From the NCBI GenBank assembly GCA_019508105.1, contig JAEKMB010000145.1:1-6030 (forward strand): DNA of 6,030 nucleotides, written 5' to 3'. Shown here piece by piece: positions 1 through 6,030 of the stretch (positions are counted from its first letter, which is position 1; every line of letters begins with the position of its first letter). Below the pieces are notes generated by a model, which was not told the DNA's origin, did not search any database, and saw only the letters and a list, made by a program, of their open reading frames with translations. This DNA is from Alphaproteobacteria bacterium. Lineage in GTDB: Bacteria > Pseudomonadota > Alphaproteobacteria > Micropepsales > Micropepsaceae. A program made the translations under genes and the position numbers.

Positions 1-602
1 ACGTGATCTTTGTCCATCTTCTGCCTTATTGGGAGAATGTGGACATTCGCGGCAGCCTGAAATCCACCCAGGGCTTCTACAATCACATCCAGGCGGAATT
101 TCCCGACAAGCAGATCGTGGTGGGTGAGGCAGGCTGGCCTTCGGAAGGACGCACTCATGGCCGCGCCGAGGCCTCCGCCGCCAATGAAGGCTGGTTTGTC
201 CGCGGCTTTGTGCAGTTCGCCCAGGAAAAGGGCTGGGACTATTATCTGCTGGAAGCCTATGACCAGCCCTGGAAGGACGCCAATGAAGGCGTTGCGGGGC
301 GCTATTGGGGCCTGTTCGATGCCACCGGCAATCCCAAGTTCCCGTTTACCGGCCTGATCCGCAATTTCCCCGAATGGCGCCTCTATGCCCTGATGGCGGC
401 GGTGCTGAGCCTGCTGCTCGGCCTGTTGGTGCTGGGACGCATGCCGCGGGTGCGCCAGACCGGCTATCTGGTCATGGGCGGCATGATCGTGCTGGTTTCC
501 ACCGGCCTCCTGGCGCTGATCGACGCCACCGCCCTGGAATATGTCGCGCCTACCGATATCGGCGCCATGATCGCCATGTCGCCGCTGGTGATCCTGGCCT
601 GA
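1..602 (+). CDS. GH17 domain plus first membrane segments of a GH17-GT2 beta-glucan synthase, 5'-partial, ended by a premature stop
   Basis: The frame is open from the window edge, so the gene starts upstream; the GTG at position 3 is an internal valine, not a start. The protein is the C-terminal half of a glycoside hydrolase family 17 domain. It shows a strand with VHLLPYWE near the left edge, then VVGEAGWPSEG, whose Glu (codon 126-128) fits the GH17 catalytic nucleophile, and then LLEAYDQPWK and YWGLFDATGNPKFP, typical of bacterial GH17 domains joined to GT2. The acid/base Glu would lie outside the window. Two or three hydrophobic segments follow (about nt 366-435, 462-525 and 555-600). In NdvB-like enzymes this domain faces the periplasm and is thought to cleave and re-join beta-1,3-glucan made by the GT2 part. 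The frame stops at TGA 600-602, yet the codons after it still read like the family (ILTEGIEMAASLWRVERR). The stop therefore looks like a lesion rather than a natural end. Family assignment is confident; the exact glucan product is not known. Confidence 0.8.
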   Translation, partial: VIFVHLLPYWENVDIRGSLKSTQGFYNHIQAEFPDKQIVVGEAGWPSEGRTHGRAEASAANEGWFVRGFVQFAQEKGWDYYLLEAYDQPWKDANEGVAGRYWGLFDATGNPKFPFTGLIRNFPEWRLYALMAAVLSLLLGLLVLGRMPRVRQTGYLVMGGMIVLVSTGLLALIDATALEYVAPTDIGAMIAMSPLVILA

Positions 603-672
603 GCCGTGATCCTCACCGAAGGCATCGAGATGGCCGCCAGCCTGTGGCGGGTCGAGCGCCGGGTGGTGCGAA
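600..672 (+). other. Lesion region between the GH17 and GT2 halves: in-frame TGA, then frameshift with apparent deletion
   Basis: Reading in the GH17 frame gives SPLVILA, TGA (600-602), then AVILTEGIEMAASLWRVERR, which is the expected linker of this family, up to about 660-665. In the +2 frame the family pattern resumes at NFEVILLDNN from 671. From memory of the family, some 40-50 residues are expected between these points, including the first GT2 strand, so roughly 120-150 bases seem to be missing, in a number not divisible by three. The length estimate is inference; the stop and the change of frame are seen directly. Confidence 0.65.
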
Positions 673-1930
673 TTTCGAAGTCATCCTGCTCGACAACAAT
701 ACCCCCGATCCGGAAACCTGGCGGCCAGTGGAAGCCCATTGCCGCACCCTGGGTTCCCGCTTCCGCTTCTTCCATTTCGAGGGTCTCAAAGGCTTCAAGG
801 GCGGGGCGCTCAATCGCGCCCTGGCCCTGACCGATCCAAACGCCAAATATGTCGCGGTGATCGATAGCGACTATCAGGTGCAGCCTTTCTGGCTGCGCCG
901 CGTCATTCCCTATTTCGCCGCGCCGGGCGTGGCGCTGGTGCAGGGACCGCAGGATTACCGCGACTCCCATCAGAGCCGCTTCAAGTCCATGGCCTATGAA
1001 GAATATCGCGGCTTCTTCCATATCGGCATGGTGGAGCGCAACGAGCACAACGCCATCATCCAGCATGGCACCATGACCATCGTCGACAAAAATGCGCTGG
1101 AGGAAGTGGATGGCTGGAGCGAATGGTGCATCACCGAGGACACCGAGCTTGGCCTGAAACTGTTCGAAGCCGGCTATGAGGCGGCTTATGTGCACCAGAG
1201 CATGGGCTCCGGCCTGATGCCCGACACCTTGGAAGCCTTCATGACCCAGCGCTATCGCTGGGTCTATGGCGCCATGCAGATGCTCAAGCGCCATGCCCGC
1301 GCCATTTTCGCCGGGCAATCGGCGCTGTCCTGGCCGCAGCGCTACCAGTTTGTCTCCGGCTGGCTGCCCTGGATTTCCGACGGGCTGGGCATGGTGGTGA
1401 CCTTGATGGCCATTGTCTGGACGGTGCTGATGTGGGTGATGCCCAGCACCATCGATGTGCCGATGCCGGCGCTGTCGGCCGCGGCCATGGCGCTGTTCGC
1501 CACCAAACTGTTCAAGACCCTGCTGCTTTATCCGCCCAAGGTCGGCTCCGGTTTCAAAGGCGCACTTCTGGCCTCGATTGCCGGCCTGTCGCTGACCCAC
1601 ACAGTGGGCAAGGCGGTATGGGCGGGATTGCTGACCTCGGGCAAGCCGTTCCTGCGCACGCCCAAATGCGCCGACCCCGCCAGCTTCACCCAGGTGCTGC
1701 GGGTCTGCTGGCAGGAGGCCACGCTTCTGACCTTGCTGACCCTGGCGATGATCTCCATGGGATTTGATCGCGGCTTCCAGGACCCGGCCGTGATGCTGTG
1801 GATGGTGATGCTGGGGGTCCAGGCGCTGCCTTACGCCGCCACCATGGTGACGGCGCGAATCTCCGCCCGCTCCAACCGCACCCCGGGCGCGTTCTCGGCG
1901 GACGCGACCGGTCTCTCCCAGGCGGCGTGA
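644..1930 (+). pseudogene. GT2 processive glycosyltransferase half of the GH17-GT2 protein, N-terminally deleted and out of frame with the GH17 half
   Basis: From about 671 the reading frame carries an inner-membrane family 2 glycosyltransferase (cellulose synthase/NdvB type) that would polymerise glucose from UDP-glucose. Visible motifs in order are FEVILLDNN, KGGALNRAL, the DxD motif in VIDSDYQV (863-871), TED (1133-1141) and QRYRW (1247-1261), followed by about four to five membrane segments up to the TGA at 1928-1930. The fold's first strand, normally a VSVHVPAYNEPP-like segment just before this point, is absent. The frame is also shifted by one relative to the GH17 half. The start given (GTG 644) is only the nearest usable codon downstream of the stop at 600-602; it has no good ribosome binding site and the bases 644-670 are not family-like in this frame. 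The open frame itself extends back to ATG 305, but that stretch is out-of-frame GH17 sequence. A GT2 lacking its nucleotide-binding first strand should be inactive, hence the pseudogene call. The alternative is that the lost bases are a sequence or assembly error and the real gene is intact. Confidence 0.7.
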
Positions 1931-1954
1931 CAGGGGAGTGGTATCGCCTGGAAT

Positions 1955-1990
1955 CTGCCCTATATTAGGCGCGTGGTTCCAAAGGGTCCG
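1955..1990 (+). promoter_or_regulatory. Possible -10 element and ribosome binding site ahead of the membrane protein gene
   Basis: The 65-base gap after the glycosyltransferase contains CTATAT at 1960-1965, the most AT-rich spot here and similar to a -10 box, but I see no good -35 at the proper distance. AAAGGG at 1981-1986 lies nine bases before ATG 1996 and fits a weak Shine-Dalgarno site, which supports that start. No hairpin with a T run follows the stop at 1930, so read-through from the upstream gene remains possible. Confidence 0.25.
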
Positions 1991-1995
1991 CCATC

Positions 1996-2823
1996 ATGTC
2001 CTTCCTGCTCGCCCTGTTCCTGTTGGCGATCGGGCTCGTACCCCTCATGGCCGGGATACTGCTGCTGAAGCCATCAGTAAAGCGCACAAGCCTCGACCTT
2101 GCTTCGCTGCTGCTCTGCGCCCTGGCTTTCAACCTGACATTTTTCTGGCAAGAACCTTGGCTCGTTATTCCAAAAGCTTTGACGCCGGGATTGCACCCGG
2201 TTCTGTATCACAACAATCACGACTGGACCGGCGATGCGCCGGTGGCCCAACTCCTCCAGGGCAGTGGCGCTGTTGCGACGCTTGCGAGCGGACTGGCTTT
2301 CTGCGGCATCCTGGCAATTGCGCCGCGGATTTCCTCCGGCTGGCGCCTGTTTTTCTTCTGGATGGCGTTTCAGGGTCTTTATCAAAGCCTCTCCCAACTG
2401 GCCATCGGCACGCTGCTTCCCGGCAATGATGTCGGCCGCGCGCTCGGCTATCTTGGGATAGGGACGACCGGTAAGGGAGCGCTTTTTATCCTGGCCGTCG
2501 CGGCGATGGCGTATGCCGGCATTTGGCTTGCCGGACGCGACGCCCAACCAGGTACGCGCCGCTCCGGCTATGGAATGCTGCTGGTCGCACTGCTGTCGGT
2601 GCTGCTGATCATCCCGTTCCGCTTGCCGCGCAATATCATCGAGATCGCGCTGATTCCGCTGATCATCAATCTGATCGGCATCGGCTGGCTCATTCTGGGC
2701 ATGGCGATTGTCGCCCATCCGGGAAATGGCGCGGAACGCTCCGGCATTGCCGGGCCGCTGCTCGCCCTTTGCGCCACCCTGCTGGTGTTCCAGCTGGTTC
2801 TGCGCCCCGGAATAGCCTTTTGA
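1996..2823 (+). CDS. Uncharacterised polytopic inner-membrane protein with HNNHDW motif
   Basis: I do not recognise a named family. The 275-residue protein is strongly hydrophobic, with about eight likely membrane segments near residues 2-24, 33-51, 90-109, 116-138, 160-179, 193-209, 214-240 and 252-269. The most distinctive part is a loop after segment two with WQEPWLVIPKAL and then PGLHPVLYHNNHDWTGD (residues 64-80). Clustered His, Asn, Asp and Trp at a membrane face suggest a conserved functional or metal-binding site, but that is inference. A basic stretch (KPSVKR, 25-30) after segment one suits a cytoplasmic loop. Segment one could also act as an uncleaved signal anchor. ATG 1996 is chosen because AAAGGG precedes it at good spacing and the protein begins directly with a membrane segment; the frame is intact to TGA 2821-2823. 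It follows the glucan synthase remnant by 65 bases and precedes the TPR gene by 107. Nothing in the context fixes a role. Real gene: confident; function: unknown. Confidence 0.8.
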   Translation: MSFLLALFLLAIGLVPLMAGILLLKPSVKRTSLDLASLLLCALAFNLTFFWQEPWLVIPKALTPGLHPVLYHNNHDWTGDAPVAQLLQGSGAVATLASGLAFCGILAIAPRISSGWRLFFFWMAFQGLYQSLSQLAIGTLLPGNDVGRALGYLGIGTTGKGALFILAVAAMAYAGIWLAGRDAQPGTRRSGYGMLLVALLSVLLIIPFRLPRNIIEIALIPLIINLIGIGWLILGMAIVAHPGNGAERSGIAGPLLALCATLLVFQLVLRPGIAF

Positions 2824-2861
2824 GGGGCGGCGGCCTGTCCGGAAAGCTTAGGACATGATAA

Positions 2862-2930
2862 TCGGGCGATGGCGGCTTTCCCATCGCGGCCAACCCCAAG
2901 GCGCAAGCCTGGTTCGACTATGGCCTGAAG
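2862..2930 (+). other. Coding-like extension upstream of the TPR gene without a start codon
   Basis: In the same frame as the TPR gene these 23 codons read SGDGGFPIAANPKAQAWFDY followed by GLK. The part from GGFPI onward matches the usual beginning of the mature region in this family. There is no ATG, GTG or TTG among the codons, and TAA 2859-2861 closes the frame. A signal peptide would need another 60 or more bases, and no other frame between 2824 and 2870 encodes one. This supports loss of the gene's 5' end. Confidence 0.55.
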
Positions 2931-4256
2931 ATGTTTCACGCCTTTTATCATGATGATGCCAGGCGGGCGTTCGACAATGCGGTGGCCGCCGATCCCCAAT
3001 GTGCCATGTGCCTGTGGGGCCAGGCCCTGTCGCGCGGCGCGGTGCTGAATTTCGATGCCGAGGAGGCGGACTTCAAATCGGCCCTGGAGATGGCCAAGCG
3101 CGCCCAAGGTCTGGCCCGGAGCCCGCGGGAGAAATTGCTCACCGCCGCCCTGATGCGCCGATATTCCCGCCCCCAGGACGCCGAGGCCGAGCGCGATTTC
3201 GCGGCCGACCTGCTCAAGGCCGATGCCAGAACGCCCGATCTGCAATTGCTGGCGGCCGAAGTGGTCCTCACCCAGCGGCGGCGCGGCAAGCCGCCCTCTG
3301 CGGAAGCCGATGCACTGGCCAATCAGGCCGTGGCGCTGATCGAGCCGATCCTGGCAAAGGCCCCCGACAACACCGCGGCCATCCATTATTACATCCACGC
3401 CACGGAAGTCGCCGGCCACCCGCAATCGGCCTTGCCCTATGCGGAAAAGCTTGCCGCCCTGGCGCCCCGCGCCAGCCATCTGATCCACATGGCGGCACAT
3501 ACCTTTTACCATGTCGGCCGCTATGAGGATGCCGCCACCATCAATGCCGGAGCGATGCGCACCGATTCCGACCATCTGGCCGAAACCAAAACCGCCGGTG
3601 GACTGACCGGCGCCTTTTATTACGAACACAATCTGAATTTCGGAATGGCCGGCAGCCTAATGTCAGGCGACCGCGCTTTGGGGCTGAAATTCGCCGATCA
3701 TCTGCATCGCGCTTTCCCGGAAAAGGATTTCCTCAAGGACGGCATGAGCCAGGACGAGGGACGGCGTTATCTGATCTATGCCCGTTACGATCCCCGTCGC
3801 ATGCTGGCGCTGCCGGAACCTGTAACCGAGGGACAGGATACCAGCAGCTTCTATCATTATGCCCGGGGCGAAGCCTTTGCCGCCTTGGGCGACACGATTT
3901 CGTTGGCGGCCGAAGTGGACAAAATCAAAGGCGATGGCCGCACCATGAAAATCGCCCGTGGCGTACTGACGGGACGGCTGGCCATGCTGCAGCATCGCTA
4001 CGCCGATGCCGCCCAGGCTTTCGAGCAGGCCGCGATGGAGGAGGACGGTTATTCGCCCCATGCCTGGGATCCGCCGCCCTGGTGGTACCCGGTTCGCCGC
4101 AGCGCCGCCGCAGCCTGGCTGGCAGATGGACAACCCGCCAAGGCGGCAGAAGCTGTGCAGAAAAGCCTGGACGCGTGGCCGCTGGATCCCCTGGCCTTGG
4201 CTGTACTGTCCCGCGCCGAAGATGGCCTCGGCCATCACCAGGAGGCGCGCCGTTAG
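2931..4256 (+). CDS. Tetratricopeptide-repeat protein, apparently lacking its native N-terminus
   Basis: The 441-residue frame resembles a family of TPR proteins, often exported, whose members open with a signal peptide and a segment like FPIS..NP.AQ.FFDQGL. An alpha-helical repeat with CAMCLWGQAL (residues 24-33, CxxC at 24 and 27) comes first. Conserved blocks follow: HYYIHATE (152-159), HLIHMAAHTFYHVGRYEDA (183-201) and YEHNLNFGMA. Two further TPR-like helix pairs lie near 351-371 and 400-441. No catalytic residues are evident; TPRs normally bind proteins, so a scaffold role is possible but unproven. ATG 2931 is the first normal start codon in frame, but family-like coding continues upstream of it (2871-2930, containing FPIAANPKAQAWFDYGLK) back to a TAA at 2859-2861. 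ATG 2931 also lacks a good ribosome binding site. The gene is therefore probably 5'-truncated, with no leader visible. It ends at TAG 4254-4256. Gene identity is fairly sure; whether it is still expressed is not. Confidence 0.7.
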   Translation: MFHAFYHDDARRAFDNAVAADPQCAMCLWGQALSRGAVLNFDAEEADFKSALEMAKRAQGLARSPREKLLTAALMRRYSRPQDAEAERDFAADLLKADARTPDLQLLAAEVVLTQRRRGKPPSAEADALANQAVALIEPILAKAPDNTAAIHYYIHATEVAGHPQSALPYAEKLAALAPRASHLIHMAAHTFYHVGRYEDAATINAGAMRTDSDHLAETKTAGGLTGAFYYEHNLNFGMAGSLMSGDRALGLKFADHLHRAFPEKDFLKDGMSQDEGRRYLIYARYDPRRMLALPEPVTEGQDTSSFYHYARGEAFAALGDTISLAAEVDKIKGDGRTMKIARGVLTGRLAMLQHRYADAAQAFEQAAMEEDGYSPHAWDPPPWWYPVRRSAAAAWLADGQPAKAAEAVQKSLDAWPLDPLALAVLSRAEDGLGHHQEARR

Positions 4257-4365
4257 GGTGCACAAGCGATCGGTCTTTGGATGCGCGATATCGCCAGGGT
4301 GAACGCCGCCGCGATTTAGCGCAGTTATTTCCGGCGTCTCCAACACTATCGGTCATCTCAAAGCC

Positions 4366-4414
4366 TTGCCGGACCCTATGCCGGGAAATTATCCTCCGGT
4401 GCTTTTTGAAGGGA
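4366..4414 (+). promoter_or_regulatory. Candidate promoter and ribosome binding site for the DUF885 gene
   Basis: The 165-base gap 4257-4421 is the largest non-coding stretch here. It holds TTGCCG (4366-4371) and TATCCT (4390-4395) separated by 18 bases, a plausible but imperfect -35/-10 pair. GAAGGG (4409-4414) sits seven bases before ATG 4422 and is a good Shine-Dalgarno site. The site overlaps a short inverted repeat, GGGAATTTCCC (4411-4421). The rest of the gap shows only a short palindrome, GCGATATCGC (4285-4294), without a T run, so no clear terminator for the TPR gene. Confidence 0.3.
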
Positions 4415-4421
4415 ATTTCCC

Positions 4422-6030
4422 ATGCTCGACCGCCGCTCGGCCCTGAAAACGGGTGCCGCAGCCCTGGCCCTGTCCGCCATACCGGCCTCGGCCGCGCCCA
4501 CCGGCGCCGCCGCCCTGAATGCGCTGTTCGACCAGTTCATGAAGGAAAATCTGGACCTCTCGCCGGTGGAGGTCACCTCATTGGGACTGGATACCGGCGC
4601 GCGCGCCTATCAGAAGGGCCTGGTTGACGACACCTCGCTGGCCGGCATTGCCAAGCTGAAGGATGTGCAGACCAGTCAGCTCAAAAGGCTGAAGACGTTT
4701 GCCCGCAGCTCGGTATCCGGCATGGACCAGCTGAATTACGACGTGGTGATGTATTCCCTGCGGACCGGCGACGCGGCAGCACGGCGCTACAACTACGGCC
4801 CGGCCGGCGCCGGGCAGCCTTATATCCTGAGTCAGTTGTCCGGCGATGCCGTCAACGGCCCGTCCTTCCTGGACACCCAGCATACCATACAAACCAAGGC
4901 TGATGCCGAAGCCTATGTGACGCGGCTGGGGGGCCTTGCCACCGCCCTGGACCAGGAAATCGAAGTCGCGCGCCACGACATGGCGCAAGGCGTGGTTGCG
5001 CCGGACTTCGCCCTGGCCAAACTGCTATTGCTGCAGACCAAGCTGCGCGCGCCATCGCCGGAAAATTCGCCACTGACCGAGTCGGTCGTGCGCCGCACGA
5101 AAGACAAGAAGATTGCAGGCGACTGGCAGGCGCAAGCCTCCAAGGTGATCAAGGATAAGCTCTATCCGGCCCTGGACCGCCAGATCGCGATGGTCAGGGA
5201 GATGCAGAAAAAGGCCACCCATGACGCGGGCTGCTGGAAGCTGCCCAATGGCGAGCAGTATTACCGCGACTCGCTGGTCAATTGGGCCACCACCGAAATG
5301 TCGCCCAACGAGATCCACAGGATCGGCATGGAGATCATCAAGGATCACACCGCCCGGATTGACGCCATCATGAAGACCCATGGCATGACCAAGGGCAGCG
5401 TCGGCGAGCGGCTGGCCGCCATGTACAAGGATCCCAGCTTTCTCTATCCCAATACCGACGCGGCCAAGGAAAAGCTGATCGCCGAGCTGAACGAAAAGGT
5501 GAAGGTGGTACGCGCCAAGCTGTCCAAGCTGTTCGTCACTTTGCCCAAGGCTGACGTGGTGATCATGCGGGTGCCGAAGAATATCGAGGCCTCGCAGCCC
5601 GGCGGCTATTACAACCCGCCGTCACTGGATGGAAAGCGCCCCGGCATCTATTGGATCAACCTGCGCGATACGGCCGAGGTGCCGCGCTGGGTGCTGCCGA
5701 CCTTGACCTTCCATGAAGCCATTCCCGGCCATCACATGCAGATATCCATCGCCAACGAGACCAAGCTCCCCGTAATCCGCAAGGCGCTGGGCTTCTCGGC
5801 TTATCAGGAAGGCTGGGCGCTGTATGCCGAGCAGGTGGCCGACGAGATTGGAATGTATGACAACGATCCCTTCGGCCGCATTGGCCAACTGCATGATTCC
5901 ATGTTCCGTGGCGTACGGCTGGTGGTGGACAGCGGCATGCACGGCCTGAGATGGAGCCGTGAAAAGGCCCTGAAATTCTATGTGGACGCGCTGGGCAATC
6001 CGGAGAGCGAGTCGATCACCGAAATCGAGC
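4422..6030 (+). CDS. DUF885 family putative zinc metallohydrolase with Tat-type signal, 3'-partial
   Basis: The frame runs from ATG 4422 without a stop to the window edge (536 codons); DUF885 proteins are usually around 580-610 residues, so a short C-terminal part is missing. The N-terminus LDRRSALKTGAAALALSAIPASA carries twin arginines, a hydrophobic core and a likely cleavage after ASA (about residue 25). This predicts Tat export of a folded, possibly metal-loaded protein to the periplasm or a lipid-facing site. Family hallmarks are present: HEAIPGHHMQ (residues 431-440), EGWALYAE (463-470) and RLVVDSGMH (499-507). By analogy with gluzincin-type peptidases, the His residues and Glu of the first motif and a Glu of the second would bind zinc and activate water; this is inference, since most members lack a known substrate. 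A peptidase or related hydrolase activity is likely. GAAGGG at seven bases supports the start. The frame shows no lesion, unlike the TPR and GH17-GT2 genes. It is probably transcribed on its own given the 165-base gap. Confidence 0.88.
   Translation, partial: MLDRRSALKTGAAALALSAIPASAAPTGAAALNALFDQFMKENLDLSPVEVTSLGLDTGARAYQKGLVDDTSLAGIAKLKDVQTSQLKRLKTFARSSVSGMDQLNYDVVMYSLRTGDAAARRYNYGPAGAGQPYILSQLSGDAVNGPSFLDTQHTIQTKADAEAYVTRLGGLATALDQEIEVARHDMAQGVVAPDFALAKLLLLQTKLRAPSPENSPLTESVVRRTKDKKIAGDWQAQASKVIKDKLYPALDRQIAMVREMQKKATHDAGCWKLPNGEQYYRDSLVNWATTEMSPNEIHRIGMEIIKDHTARIDAIMKTHGMTKGSVGERLAAMYKDPSFLYPNTDAAKEKLIAELNEKVKVVRAKLSKLFVTLPKADVVIMRVPKNIEASQPGGYYNPPSLDGKRPGIYWINLRDTAEVPRWVLPTLTFHEAIPGHHMQISIANETKLPVIRKALGFSAYQEGWALYAEQVADEIGMYDNDPFGRIGQLHDSMFRGVRLVVDSGMHGLRWSREKALKFYVDALGNPESESITEIE

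Noticed and set aside
305..643. N-terminal extension of the GT2 frame back to ATG 305
   Set aside because: In this stretch the +2 frame gives Pro/Arg/Asp-rich nonsense, while frame 3 encodes clear GH17 sequence; the extension is only an out-of-frame reading.
600..672. Programmed recoding (stop read-through or ribosomal frameshift) joining GH17 and GT2
   Set aside because: No slippery heptamer or stable downstream structure is evident, and recoding could not supply the missing first strand of the GT2 fold.
464..1600. Long minus-strand open frame of 378 codons opposite the glycosyltransferase
   Set aside because: It is composed of Gly/His/Gln/Arg-rich sequence with no recognisable domain and lies opposite clear GT2 motifs; it is a shadow produced by high GC codon bias.
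1938..2429. Open frame of 163 codons overlapping the membrane protein gene
   Set aside because: The overlapping frame starting at 1996 encodes a coherent multi-segment membrane protein with a ribosome binding site; this one is a low-complexity shadow.
2568..3629. Minus-strand open frame of 353 codons spanning the membrane protein and TPR genes
   Set aside because: It crosses two genes and the gap between them and has Gly/Gln/Arg-rich, domain-free content, so it is a shadow frame.
4285..4294. Palindrome GCGATATCGC after the TPR gene as a terminator
   Set aside because: The arms are only five bases with no loop and no following T run, so it does not look like an intrinsic terminator.
4082..4627. 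Open frame of 181 codons bridging the TPR and DUF885 genes
   Set aside because: It overlaps the ends of two better supported genes in another frame and has Arg/Pro/Gly-rich content without recognisable features.

Overview
The window is GC-rich, tightly packed and coded entirely on the + strand. It looks like chromosomal DNA of an alphaproteobacterium. This placement is inferred from base composition, codon use and the gene families present (a GH17-GT2 membrane glucan synthase, and a DUF885 hydrolase with a Tat-type leader); the sequence carries no taxonomic marker. I see no rRNA, tRNA, CRISPR array, insertion sequence, phage gene or origin.

Layout. (1) Positions 1-1930 hold the 3' part of a gene for a two-domain membrane enzyme: a GH17 glucanase/transglycosylase-like domain, membrane segments, then a family 2 processive glycosyltransferase with more membrane segments. 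This is the architecture of NdvB-type beta-glucan synthases. The gene is broken here by an in-frame TGA at 600-602 and by a frame change near 660-672, where the start of the GT2 fold is also missing. (2) Positions 1996-2823 encode an intact but unrecognised protein with about eight membrane segments and a striking HNNHDW motif. (3) Positions 2931-4256 encode a tetratricopeptide-type protein. Its first available start codon lies inside the conserved region, and the expected exported N-terminus is absent. (4) From 4422 to the window end runs a DUF885 family putative metallohydrolase with a Tat-like signal; its C-terminus lies beyond the window.

How the genes relate. All four point the same way, but the gaps (65, 107 and 165 bases) and unrelated functions do not make a convincing pathway operon. 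The glucan synthase would act at the inner membrane and the DUF885 protein in the periplasm. The family to which the TPR protein appears to belong is usually exported, but this copy shows no leader.

The main point for a reader is that two of the four genes show damage (stop, frameshift with deletion, missing 5' end) while the other two look clean. This is either real gene decay or local sequence/assembly error, and the sequence alone cannot separate them. I did not find a convincing new biological system.
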